Origin: Marinibaculum pumilum
GTDB lineage: Bacteria > Pseudomonadota > Alphaproteobacteria > Ferrovibrionales > Ferrovibrionaceae
Length of the DNA: 64,000 nucleotides
Assembly (NCBI RefSeq): GCF_042646425.1
Contig: NZ_JBHRTR010000054.1
Coordinates: 620,001-684,000, forward strand
Reading direction: 5' to 3'
Part shown: piece after piece, positions 45,828 through 56,849 of the stretch
Layout: every line of letters starts with the position of its first letter
Position numbering within the stretch: the stretch's first letter is position 1
Notes under the pieces: model-generated
What the model saw: the letters and a program-made list of their open reading frames with translations, nothing else
The model's database searches: none
What the model was told of the DNA's origin: nothing
Made by a program: the position numbers and the translations under genes

Positions 45828-46778
45828 CTACCGCAGCCGCGGGTTCAGCGCGTCGCGCAGCCAGTCGCCCAGCAGGTTGATCGCCAGGACCAGGATCGCC
45901 AGGGCTGCGCCGGGGAAGATGGTGATCCACCATTCGCCGGAGAACAGGAAGTCGTTGCCGATCCGGATCAGGGTGCCCAGCGAGGGCTGGGTCGGCGGCA
46001 CGCCGACACCCAGGAAGCTCAGGGTCGCCTCGGTGATCACCGCCAGGGCCAGGTTGATGGTGGCGATCACCAGCACCGGGCCCATCACGTTGGGCAGGAT
46101 ATGGCGGAGCATGATCAGCACCTTCGGGATGCCGATCAGGCGGGCGGCCTGCACATATTCCTTGTTGCGCTCCACCAGGGTGGAGCCGCGCACGGTGCGG
46201 GCGTACTGCACCCAGAACGACATGCCGATGGAGAAGACCAGCACCCAGAAGGCGGTATCCTCCCGCCGCACATCCTCCAGGATGCCGTGCACCACGCCGT
46301 CGATCAGCAGCGCGATCAGGATCGCCGGGAAGGTCAGCTGGATGTCGGCGATGCGCATGATCACCGTGTCCAGGGTGCCGCCGACATAGCCCGACAGCAG
46401 GCCCAGCGAGATGCCCAGCACCGCCGCGAAGGCGACGGAGGCGAAGCCGACGGCGAGGCTGATCCGGGCGCCGTAGAGGATCGCCGACAGCACGTCGCGG
46501 CCCTGGTCGTCGGTGCCCAGCAGGAAGCGGGGATCGCCGTATTCCGACCAGACCGGCCCGGTCAGGCTGTCCATCAGGCTCAGCCCCGCCAGGTCGTAGG
46601 GATTATGCGGCGCGACCCAGGGGGCGAAGGCCGCGCCGAGGACGAACAGCAGGGTGATCCCGGCCGCCAGCACCGTCACCGGCGAGGCGAGGAAGGAATG
46701 CAGCATGTCGCTGTCGAGGATCCGCGCCAGCCGGCCCCTGGCCCTTGCCGGGGGAGCGCTTTCGCCCTGCACCGTCAT
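45828..46778 (-). CDS. Peptide-type ABC transporter permease (DppC/OppC family)
   Basis: Second inner-membrane permease of a peptide/nickel-class importer, 316 residues with about six helices. The N-terminal OppC-type domain (FLASPVTVLAAGITLLFVLG) precedes HNPYDLAGLSL and LLGTDDQGRDVLSAILYGARISL. The EAA loop that meets the ATPase is in ARLIGIPKVLIMLRHILPNVMGP. The start overlaps the stop of the upstream permease by 4 bp. It ends the operon: no ATP-binding gene follows, so the ATPase must come from elsewhere. Confidence 0.92.
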   Translation of the reverse strand: MTVQGESAPPARARGRLARILDSDMLHSFLASPVTVLAAGITLLFVLGAAFAPWVAPHNPYDLAGLSLMDSLTGPVWSEYGDPRFLLGTDDQGRDVLSAILYGARISLAVGFASVAFAAVLGISLGLLSGYVGGTLDTVIMRIADIQLTFPAILIALLIDGVVHGILEDVRREDTAFWVLVFSIGMSFWVQYARTVRGSTLVERNKEYVQAARLIGIPKVLIMLRHILPNVMGPVLVIATINLALAVITEATLSFLGVGVPPTQPSLGTLIRIGNDFLFSGEWWITIFPGAALAILVLAINLLGDWLRDALNPRLR

Positions 46779-47752
46779 TGCACCGCCTTCTCGACCCGCA
46801 GCCGCGGGTCGACCTCGAAATACAGAATGTCGACGATCAGGTTGATCAGCACGAACAGAAAGGCGATCAGCAGCAGGTAGGCGGCCATGATCGGGATGTC
46901 GACGTTCTGCACCGCCTGCAGGAACAAGAGCCCCATGCCCGGCCACTGGAACACCGTCTCGGTGATGATGGCAAATGCGATGATCTGGCCGAGCTGCAGG
47001 CCGGTCACCGTGATCACCGGGATCAGGGTGTTCTTCAGCGCGTGGCGGAAATGCACCGCCCGGTCCGACAGGCCGCGGGCGCGCGCAAACTTGATGAAGT
47101 CGGTGCGCAGCACCTCCAGCATCTCCGCCCGCACCAGGCGCATGATCAAGGTCATCTGGAACAGGCCCAGGGTGATCGCCGGCAGGATCAGCGCCTTCAG
47201 CCCCGACACGGTCAGCAGCCCGGTGCGCCAGAAGCCCAGGTCGACCACCTCGCCGCGTCCGAAGCTGGGCAGGATCTGCAGGTTCACCGCGAAGACGAAG
47301 ATCAGCAGGATCCCGATCAGGAAGGTGGGCAGCGAGATGCCGACCAGGGACACGGTCAGGAACAGCTTCGACAGCCAGGCATGCCGCCTGATGCCGGTAT
47401 AGACCCCCATCGGGATGCCCACCAGCAGGGCGAAGATCGCCGACGCGATGGACAGTTCCAGGGTCGCCGGCAGCCGCTCCAGGATCATGCCCGCGACCGG
47501 CTGCTTGAACTGGTAGGAGGTGCCGAAGTCGAACTGCGCGGCATCGCCGACGAAGCGCAGGAACTGCAGCCAGACCGGATCGTTCAGGCCCAGCCGCTCG
47601 CGCAGCGCCTCGCGCTCCGCCGGCGTGGTCTCCACCCCGACCATCTGGTTCACGGGGTCGCCGACATAGCGGAACATCAGGAACGCGAGCAGCGCCACCA
47701 CCAGCATGACCAGGATGGCCTGCAGCAGGCGGCGGATGACGAAGGCTGTCAT
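46775..47752 (-). CDS. Peptide-type ABC transporter permease (DppB/OppB family)
   Basis: First permease of the same importer, 325 residues, about six helices. It opens MTAFVIRRLLQAILVMLVVALLAFL, the DppB pattern, with a periplasmic stretch RLGLNDPVWLQFLRFVGDAAQFDFGTS. The EAA loop is ARARGLSDRAVHFRHALKNTLIPV. Overlaps the next permease by 4 bp (ATGA) and lies 69 bp after the receptor gene. Confidence 0.93.
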   Translation of the reverse strand: MTAFVIRRLLQAILVMLVVALLAFLMFRYVGDPVNQMVGVETTPAEREALRERLGLNDPVWLQFLRFVGDAAQFDFGTSYQFKQPVAGMILERLPATLELSIASAIFALLVGIPMGVYTGIRRHAWLSKLFLTVSLVGISLPTFLIGILLIFVFAVNLQILPSFGRGEVVDLGFWRTGLLTVSGLKALILPAITLGLFQMTLIMRLVRAEMLEVLRTDFIKFARARGLSDRAVHFRHALKNTLIPVITVTGLQLGQIIAFAIITETVFQWPGMGLLFLQAVQNVDIPIMAAYLLLIAFLFVLINLIVDILYFEVDPRLRVEKAVQ

Positions 47753-47821
47753 GCGGAAAGCCGGCCGTTGCGCCGGAAACGACGGGCGGCCGGGCGGTCT
47801 GCCCGCCCGGCCGCTCAGCCG

Positions 47822-49453
47822 CTACTTCTTGTTGACGTGGTAGAACATCAGCACGTTGTCGGCGCGCTGGACCAGGTCCACGCCATCGGCAACGCCCCAG
47901 GCCAGGCCCTGCTGGTGCAGCGGGATATGGCCGACATCGTCGTGATGCATCTTGAACGCCTCGGCGATCATCTGGTCACGCTTCTCGGGGTCGTTCTCCA
48001 CCAGGATCTTGGCGGTCAGCTCGTCCACCTTCGGGTTGCAATAGCCGCCCAGGTTGAAGGGGGATTCGCTGCCTTCCTCCGACCGGCAGTGCATCAGGTT
48101 GGACAGCACGTTCCAGCTGTCGAAGGAACCCGGCGTCCAGCCCAGCAGGTAGAACGAGGTGTCGAAGTTGTTGGACTGCAGCACCTTGGCGAAATACTTC
48201 GCCTTCGGCTGGGCGTTCAGGTTCACCGTCACGCCGATCCGCGCCAGCATCGCGGTGATCGCCTGGCAGATCGCCTCGTCGTTCACGTAGCGGTCGTTCG
48301 GGCAGTCCATGCCGACCTCGAAGCCGTCCGGATAGCCGGCCTCGGCCAGCAGCTTCTTGGCCGCCTCGGGATCGTAGGGATAGCGCTGGAACTGGTCGGC
48401 CAGCTTGAACATGAACGGCGAGATCATGATCGCCGACGGCGTCGACAGGCCGCGCATCACCTTCTGCTTGATCGCCTCGATGTCGATCGCCTGGTAGAAG
48501 GCCTGCCGCACCCGCTGGTCCTTGAAGGGGTTCTTGCCCTTCACGTTGGAGTACAGCAGCTCGTCGCGCATCTGGTCCATGCCCAGGAAGATCGTGCGCA
48601 GCTCCGGCCCGGTCAGCGCCTTGGTGCCGTCATTGGCATCGACCCGCTTCAGGTCCTGCACCGGCACCGGATAGACCATGTCCATCTCGCCCGACAGCAG
48701 GGCCGCGACCCGGGTGGCGTCGGACGCGATCGGCACCAGCTCAACCCGGTCGACATTGAAGTCCTTGTTGGCAGCGTTCCACCAGTCCTTGTTCTCCTCG
48801 AACACCGTCTTCACGCCGGTCTCGTGGCTGGCGACCTTGAACGGCCCGGTGCCGTTGGCATTCAGGGAGGCGTAGTTCGGGTTCTCGTCGGAAGCGGAGG
48901 TGACCATCACGGCGTCGTTCGCCTCGGCCCACTCCTTGTCCATGATGCCCCAGGTATCCCACTCGTAGTGCAGGATCGGGTTCGGCCCGGGGGAGACGAA
49001 GTCGACCGTGTAGTCGTCGACCTTCTCCACCTTCACGTCGGGGCCGATGCGGGTCTTCAGGTCGGATTCCTTCGACCGCACCCGGTCGGCGGAGAACACC
49101 ACATCGTCCGCGGTGAAGTCGTTGCCGTTGTGGAACTTCACCCCTTTGCGCAGATGGAAGCGCCAGCGGTTCGGCTCGATCACCTCCCAGCTCTCCGCCA
49201 GGGCCGGCTGGATTTCCAGGTCGGGGCCGCGCTTGGTCAGCCCCTCGTAGACATTGCCCAGGGTACCGAGCGAGAAGGTCTCGTTCAGGCTGTAGGGGTC
49301 CAGGCCCCGCAGCTCGCCCTGGAAGGCATAGGTGAAGGTCTCCGCGCTGGCGGCGCTGCCGGCGCCCAGCATCACGGCACCGGCGGCGAGCGCGAGGAGC
49401 GCGCGCCGGCCACGACGCATGCCGCATCGCGCAGTTGTCCTGCTGTCGATCAT
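47822..49453 (-). CDS. Peptide-type ABC transporter substrate-binding protein (DppA/OppA family)
   Basis: Periplasmic receptor of about 543 residues (SBP_bac_5 fold). A twin-Arg-bearing basic start and hydrophobic core (RRALLALAAGAVMLGAGSAASA) form the signal peptide, then ETFTYAFQGELRGLDPYSLNET. Typical blocks: GLTKRGPDLEIQPALAESWEV, WRFHLRKGVKFHNGNDFTADDVVFSADR and FKDQRVRQAFYQAIDIEAIK. The sequence resembles heme/peptide binders but the ligand is not readable. Start ATG 49453 after GGGGATG; an ATG at 49472 is in frame. First gene of receptor-DppB-DppC on the minus strand. Confidence 0.9.
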   Translation of the reverse strand: MIDSRTTARCGMRRGRRALLALAAGAVMLGAGSAASAETFTYAFQGELRGLDPYSLNETFSLGTLGNVYEGLTKRGPDLEIQPALAESWEVIEPNRWRFHLRKGVKFHNGNDFTADDVVFSADRVRSKESDLKTRIGPDVKVEKVDDYTVDFVSPGPNPILHYEWDTWGIMDKEWAEANDAVMVTSASDENPNYASLNANGTGPFKVASHETGVKTVFEENKDWWNAANKDFNVDRVELVPIASDATRVAALLSGEMDMVYPVPVQDLKRVDANDGTKALTGPELRTIFLGMDQMRDELLYSNVKGKNPFKDQRVRQAFYQAIDIEAIKQKVMRGLSTPSAIMISPFMFKLADQFQRYPYDPEAAKKLLAEAGYPDGFEVGMDCPNDRYVNDEAICQAITAMLARIGVTVNLNAQPKAKYFAKVLQSNNFDTSFYLLGWTPGSFDSWNVLSNLMHCRSEEGSESPFNLGGYCNPKVDELTAKILVENDPEKRDQMIAEAFKMHHDDVGHIPLHQQGLAWGVADGVDLVQRADNVLMFYHVNKK

Positions 49454-49760
49454 CGAAGCATCCCCTGTCATTCGCGCCTTCCCCGCAAACGACGGGCGGC
49501 GCTGGTTGGTTGTGACCTGCGCGGCCCGTGTCACCGCCGCGTGTCAGCCGCGGCCAGTATCGGCATGGGAACGGGCCCGACGCAAGCGGACGGAACGGCG
49601 ATGGGGATGCGGCGGGCGCAGCCGCCGCCGGCACCGGTCAGGACGGATGCCCTGGCGCCCGGATTTCCATCCGGTCCCAGGAACCGCCCGCGGCGATGAT
49701 GCAGATCGCGTCCCGGCTGGGATCCACGGCCGCCACGGTCCAGGTGGAGCCGTCCGTGGC
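49454..49760. other. Spacer between the ABC receptor and the REP element
   Basis: About 300 bp with no convincing gene. The open frames here on both strands have no recognisable residues. It should carry the promoter of the ABC importer on the minus strand, but I could not fix -35/-10 boxes. Confidence 0.4.
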
Positions 49761-49784
49761 ATTTCGGGGTATTTCGGGGACACG

Positions 49785-50030
49785 GTATTTCGGAGACACA
49801 ATACCTAACGCAACGATCGAGGCTTCGGCCCTGGCTTCCGTTTGCGCAGGTGCCGACCCGTTTCTCGTTCCAGCCGTGCGATGAACGCATCGTCCCCCAG
49901 CGGCCGCAGTATTTCGGGGACACAATACCTAACGCAACGATCGAGGCTTCGGCCCTGGCTTCCGTTTGCGCAGGTGCCGACCCGTTTCTCGTTCCAGCCG
50001 TGCGATGAACGCATCGTCCCCCAGCGGCCG
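49785..50030. repeat. 122-bp tandem direct duplication covering the RAYT gene tail and its REP
   Basis: 49785-49906 and 49909-50030 are the same sequence with one mismatch (CGGAGACAC versus CGGGGACAC), offset by 124 bp. Each copy holds one REP core and about the last 34 codons of the transposase with stop codon. The near identity shows the duplication is recent. Confidence 0.95.
49805..49906 (-). pseudogene. Duplicated 3' fragment of the RAYT gene
   Basis: Encodes the residues PLGDDAFIARLERETG through KPRSLR and a stop, identical to the end of the full transposase at 49929. It has no start of its own and is a by-product of the tandem duplication. Confidence 0.85.
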
Positions 50031-50609
50031 GCCGGTGCGCTGATGTGCCTCGAGGACGGCCACCTCCGCCTCGGGCAGGTCGCCCGCCTCCAGGCCATGC
50101 CGCAACATGGCGTTCCAGTTGCGATGGATCCCCGCCAGTGCCGCGCGGTCGGTCAACCCGTCATCGGCTCCCTCCAGATGGTGTCGCGCACTGGACCAGC
50201 GCCAGTCCTGCGCGCGCCGCACCAGACCTGCACGAACCGGGTTGAGCTCGACATAACGCACCGCGACCATCAGATGCGCCTCATCCATCGGATAGCTCGC
50301 GAAGCGCCCCTGGAACAGATAGCCGGTCCAGCCCTGCGCCGCATTGACCCGCCGTGAATAGCGCCGGTGCGCCTCGCCAAGGGCGCCGCGAAGCCCGTCC
50401 GCTTCGCCCGGCACGAGCACCAGATGCAGATGATTCGGCATCAGGCACCAGGCGAGGCAAGTCACGGCCCGGGCTGCAAAGGCCTCCGCGACGAACGCGC
50501 AATAGGCGGCATAGTCGCCAGGCGCGAAGAAGATCTCCTGACGGCGATTGCCCCGCTGGGTGACATGATGGGGAACGCCTAGGACGACGATGCGGGCAAG
50601 GCGGGCCAT
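49929..50609 (-). CDS. REP-associated tyrosine transposase (RAYT, Y1/IS200-like HUH enzyme)
   Basis: Single-strand DNA transposase of about 226 residues related to IS200/IS605 TnpA. It opens MARLARIVVLGVPHHVTQRGNRRQEIFF, the RAYT hallmark. The HUH metal-binding motif is in CLMPNHLHLVLVPGE (His-Leu-His) and the nucleophile Tyr most likely in VAVRYVELNPVRAGLV. The C-terminus is basic (GRHLRKRKPGPKPRSLR). I chose the ATG at 50609; a GTG nine codons upstream is in frame. Intact, so probably still able to act on the flanking REP repeats. Confidence 0.9.
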   Translation of the reverse strand: MARLARIVVLGVPHHVTQRGNRRQEIFFAPGDYAAYCAFVAEAFAARAVTCLAWCLMPNHLHLVLVPGEADGLRGALGEAHRRYSRRVNAAQGWTGYLFQGRFASYPMDEAHLMVAVRYVELNPVRAGLVRRAQDWRWSSARHHLEGADDGLTDRAALAGIHRNWNAMLRHGLEAGDLPEAEVAVLEAHQRTGRPLGDDAFIARLERETGRHLRKRKPGPKPRSLR

Positions 50610-50693
50610 GCCGGAGGGTCGCGCCTCCGGCACCACCCGTCAATCACGTATCGTGCTTCCGCGACGGCCGGGGGCTGCCGGCAATTATGTATC

Positions 50694-50764
50694 GTGTCCC
50701 CGAAACGCGGGTGTCCCCGAAACGCGGGTGTCCCCGAAACGCGACGCGGCGTGTCCCCGAAACG
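50694..50764 (+). repeat. Cluster of four GTGTCCCCGAAACG repeats upstream of the RAYT gene
   Basis: Copies start at 50694, 50711, 50728 and 50751. The first three are exactly 17 bp apart (unit GTGTCCCCGAAACGCGG); the last is offset by 23 bp. They lie on the 5' side of the transposase gene, in inverse orientation to those on its 3' side. Confidence 0.93.
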
Positions 50765-50859
50765 TGCCGGATCAAACCTCGATCGGAAACCCGCCGGCCT
50801 TTGGATTCGTTCCGCCCTGCATGCGCCACCGGAAACAGCGGCGCGACGGCCGCCGTCGA

Positions 50860-53577
<2,718 letters not shown>

Positions 53578-53630
53578 CTCTGCCTCGTCATGGTGGTGCG
53601 CGCCGCGTCCGCCGCCGCGGCCGGCCGCAA

Positions 53631-55691
53631 CTAGCCCTCGATGCGCGAGAAGTCAGCTACGGCGTCAAGGGTTCCCCTGATCCGCCGCAACAGCCGCAGC
53701 CTGTTCTCGCGCAGGTCCGCTTCGTCTGCATTTACCGTCACCCGGTCGAAGAAATCGTCGACCGGCTGGCGCAGGCCCGCCAGCGCCGCACAGGCGCCGG
53801 CAAAATCCTCCGCCGCAAGCGCCGTGCCGGCCCGGCCCGCAGCCGTCTCCAGCGCGGTGGCCAGCGCCTGCTCCTCCGCCGCGGCGAAGCGCGCCGGGTC
53901 GGCGGCGCCGTCATAGGCGCGGCCGTCGCGCTTCTCCTCGATGGCGACGATGTTCGCCGCCCGGCGATAGGCGGCCAGCAGGTTGGCGCCGTCATCGCTC
54001 TGTAGCAGATCGCCCAGCGCGTGGACACGCTTCATCAGCAGCAGGATATCGTCCGGCGCGCCGGCATCGCCGCCGCCGGTCGCTTCCTGTCCGGCCGGGG
54101 CGAAGGCGGCGGCGATCAGGTCGTGCCGGACCCCTTCGTCGCGCAGATGCACGACCAGCCGGTCCGCCATGTAGGCCAGCACCTCCTCCGCCGCCTCGCC
54201 CAGCAGCGGGCGCAGCGGCAGGCGCAGGCCGTTCTCCAGCACGATGCGGATGATGCCCAGCGCCGCACGGCGCAGCGAGAACGGATCGCGCGACCCGGTC
54301 GGCTTCTCGCCGATCCGGAAGAAGCAGGCCAGGGTGTCCAGCTTGTCGGCCAGCGCGGTCACCGCCGCCACCGGGTCGGTCGGGCAGCGGTCGTTCGGCC
54401 CCAGCGGCGAGTAGTGCTGCGCCACGGCTTCCGCCACGGCCGCATCCTCGCCGTCATGCAGGGCGTAGTAGCGTCCCATGATGCCCTGCAGCTCGGGGAA
54501 CTCGCCCACCATCTCGCTGGTCAGGTCGGCCTTCGCCAGCAGCGCCGCCCGATCGCAGGCGGCGGCATCGGCGCCGGGCACATGTGGCGCGATCCGCGCG
54601 GCCAGTACCCGCATCCGCGCCACCTTCTCGCCCAGGCTCCCCAGCTTGGCGTGATAGACGATGCCGTCCAGTGCGCCCACCCGGTCGGCCAGCTTCGTCC
54701 GGCGGTCGGTGTCCCAGAAGAAGCGGGCGTCGGACAGGCGTGCCCGCAGCACACGCTCGTTGCCGGCGACGATCCGGGCGCCGCCATCGGTGGCCTGCAT
54801 GTTGGAGACGATGACGAAGCGCGGCTGCAGCCGGCCCGCCGGATCGTTCAGTGCGAAATACTTCTGGTGCGTGCGCATCGAGGTGACCAGCACCTCGCGC
54901 GGGATCTCCAGGAAGTCGCGGTCGAAGCCGCCCAGCAGGACCACCGGCCATTCCACCAGGCCCGCGGTCTCCGCCAGAAGGCCCGGATCCTCGGCCACGG
55001 CCAGGCCCTCGGCCGCGGCGGCCTTCGCCGCGGTCTCCGCGATGATTGCCCGCCGCTCGGCCGGATCCAGCACCACCTTTGCCGCACGCAGCTTCGTCCG
55101 GTAGTCGTCGAAGCCCATCACCTCGAACGGGTCCGGCGCCAGGAAGCGGTGCCCGCGGGTGGTCCGGCCGCTGGTCAGATGGCCGAAGGCGAAGGGCACC
55201 ACCTCGCCGTCCAGCAATGCCGTGATCGCATGCAACGGCCGCACCCAGCGCAGGTCGGTATCGCCCCAGCGCATGCTCTTCGGCCAGGGCAATGCCGCCA
55301 GGGCGTCGGGCAGGATTTCCGCCAGGATCTCCGCCGTCGGGCGGCCCTCGATGCGCTGCACGGCATAGAGGAAACTGCCCTTCGGCGTCTCCCTGACCTC
55401 GCACTGGTCCACGCTCTCCAGCCCGGCGCCGCGCAGGAAGCCGGCGATCGCCTTCTCCGGCGCGTCGGCGCGGGGGCCGCGGCGTTCCTCCGTGCGGCCC
55501 GCCTGCTCCAGCGGCAGGCCGCTGACCTGCAGCGCCAGGCGACGCGGCGTCACGAAGCTCGCGATCGAGTCGAAATCCAGGTTCTGCGCGACCAGGCGCT
55601 CGCGCACCAGCCGCTCCAGCGCAGCGGCCGCATCGGCCTGCATGCGCGCCGGCATTTCTTCGGACAGGGTCTCCAGCAGAAGCTCGGCCAT
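53631..55691 (-). CDS. glyS: Glycyl-tRNA synthetase beta subunit
   Basis: Beta chain of the bacterial (alpha-beta)2 glycyl-tRNA synthetase, 686 residues. It starts MAELLLETLSEEMPARMQ, followed by FVTPRRLALQVSGLP and RGPRADAPEKAIAGFL, and has the central FDRDFLEIPREVLVTSMRTHQKYF and TDPVAAVTALADKLDTLACFF segments, an HD-like region, then an anticodon-binding domain ending FFDRVTVNADEADLRENRLRLL. It begins 4 bp after glyQ. Needs GlyQ for activity. Confidence 0.97.
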   Translation of the reverse strand: MAELLLETLSEEMPARMQADAAAALERLVRERLVAQNLDFDSIASFVTPRRLALQVSGLPLEQAGRTEERRGPRADAPEKAIAGFLRGAGLESVDQCEVRETPKGSFLYAVQRIEGRPTAEILAEILPDALAALPWPKSMRWGDTDLRWVRPLHAITALLDGEVVPFAFGHLTSGRTTRGHRFLAPDPFEVMGFDDYRTKLRAAKVVLDPAERRAIIAETAAKAAAAEGLAVAEDPGLLAETAGLVEWPVVLLGGFDRDFLEIPREVLVTSMRTHQKYFALNDPAGRLQPRFVIVSNMQATDGGARIVAGNERVLRARLSDARFFWDTDRRTKLADRVGALDGIVYHAKLGSLGEKVARMRVLAARIAPHVPGADAAACDRAALLAKADLTSEMVGEFPELQGIMGRYYALHDGEDAAVAEAVAQHYSPLGPNDRCPTDPVAAVTALADKLDTLACFFRIGEKPTGSRDPFSLRRAALGIIRIVLENGLRLPLRPLLGEAAEEVLAYMADRLVVHLRDEGVRHDLIAAAFAPAGQEATGGGDAGAPDDILLLMKRVHALGDLLQSDDGANLLAAYRRAANIVAIEEKRDGRAYDGAADPARFAAAEEQALATALETAAGRAGTALAAEDFAGACAALAGLRQPVDDFFDRVTVNADEADLRENRLRLLRRIRGTLDAVADFSRIEG

Positions 55692-55695
55692 CGGT

Positions 55696-56616
55696 TCAGC
55701 CCGCTTCCCCGGCAGAGGAACCCCCAGTGGGAGCGCCATGACCGCGGCTCTCCAGCCAGGCGGTGCAGCTGGCCCGCGCCAGGGTGCGGACCCGGCCGAT
55801 ATAGGCCGCCCGCTCCGCCACGCCGATCACCCCGCGGGCATCCAGCAGGTTGAAGGTGTGGCTTGCCTTCATGCACTGGTCATAGGCCGGCAGGGGCAGC
55901 TTCGCCTCGGTCAGGCGCAGGCATTCCGCCTCGCACTCGCCGAAGCGGCGGAACAGCACCTGGGTGTCGGCATGTTCGAAATTGTAGGCGGAGAATTCGC
56001 GCTCGGCCTGCAGGAAAACGTCGCCATAGGTGGCGCCGGCGCCGTTCCAGTCCAGGTCGTAGACATTGTCGATGCCCTGGACGTACATCGCCAGGCGCTC
56101 CAGGCCGTAGGTGATCTCCCCCGACACGGGCCGGCAGTCGAAGCCGCCGACCTGCTGGAAATAGGTGAACTGGGTGACCTCCATGCCGTCGCACCAGATC
56201 TCCCAGCCCAGGCCCCAGGCGCCCAGGGTCGGGCTTTCCCAGTCGTCCTCGACCAGGCGCAGGTCGTGAGCGTTGGTGTCGATGCCGATCGCGCGCAGGC
56301 TGTCGAAATAGCGGTCCAGGATGTCGTCGGGACTGGGCTTCAGCAGCACCTGGAACTGGTAGTAGTGCTGCAGCCGGTTCGGGTTCTGGCCGTAGCGACC
56401 GTCCTTCGGCCGGCGCGACGGCTGGACATAGGCCGCCGACCAGTGTTCGGGCCCCAGCGCGCGCAGGGTCGTGGCCGGGTGGAAGGTGCCCGCGCCGACT
56501 TCCATGTCATAGGGTTGCAGGATGATACAGCCTTGCGCCGCCCAGAACTGCTGTAGGGTCAGTATGAGATCCTGGAATGACGGCGCCCCGGCTGCAGGAC
56601 GCCTGGCCATCGCCAT
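55696..56616 (-). CDS. glyQ: Glycyl-tRNA synthetase alpha subunit
   Basis: Catalytic alpha chain of the class II synthetase, 306 residues. Diagnostic blocks: SFQDLILTLQQFWAAQGC, ILQPYDMEVGAGTFHPATTL, AYVQPSRRPKDGRYGQNPNR and WEIWCDGMEVTQFTYFQQVGG. The C-terminal 15 residues are Gly/Ser-rich. First gene of glyQ-glyS-ppdK. Its start region overlaps the open frame upstream of the divergent histidine kinase. Confidence 0.97.
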   Translation of the reverse strand: MAMARRPAAGAPSFQDLILTLQQFWAAQGCIILQPYDMEVGAGTFHPATTLRALGPEHWSAAYVQPSRRPKDGRYGQNPNRLQHYYQFQVLLKPSPDDILDRYFDSLRAIGIDTNAHDLRLVEDDWESPTLGAWGLGWEIWCDGMEVTQFTYFQQVGGFDCRPVSGEITYGLERLAMYVQGIDNVYDLDWNGAGATYGDVFLQAEREFSAYNFEHADTQVLFRRFGECEAECLRLTEAKLPLPAYDQCMKASHTFNLLDARGVIGVAERAAYIGRVRTLARASCTAWLESRGHGAPTGGSSAGEAG

Positions 56617-56849
56617 TGCCGCCTTGTCTGTCTCGGGTTCCGGAAGAGCGCGCGGAACTTAGCCAGCGGCCCCGGGCCGGTCAAGCAGCGGGGCCTTCTG
56701 CTTTCGTCCGCAGCGGCCGATCCTATGGCGGTATGCGCAGACGCTGCCGCAGGCGGCCATGGCAAGTCGCCGGGCGCATGGATATCGTGACCGCAGAACA
56801 GCGGTGCCGGCGCGGGACCGGCACGCCCGGAGCGGGGAACGAACCGACC

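Larger units (their letters stand above)
49761..50764. mobile_element. REPtron: RAYT transposase gene with inverted REP-like repeats
   Basis: A REP-associated tyrosine transposase gene is flanked by copies of one 12-bp core. On the left it reads TTTCGGGGACAC (49772-49783, 49788-49799 with one change, 49912-49923); on the right the inverse GTGTCCCCGAAA occurs four times (50694-50705, 50711-50722, 50728-50739, 50751-50762). This is the expected layout of a RAYT with its own REP/BIME substrates. Confidence 0.8.

Noticed and set aside
46745..49699. 984-codon open frame antisense to the ABC importer
   Set aside because: Same artefact of high GC; the minus strand carries three clear transporter proteins with 4-bp overlaps.
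49805..50098. Second small gene reading across the duplicated RAYT tail
   Set aside because: It is an out-of-frame read through the duplication that then enters the repeated C-terminal codons; no start signal of its own.
50694..50764. Possible CRISPR array or phage attachment site
   Set aside because: Gaps between copies are 3 to 9 bases and mostly repeated themselves; the copies are REP cores next to a RAYT gene.
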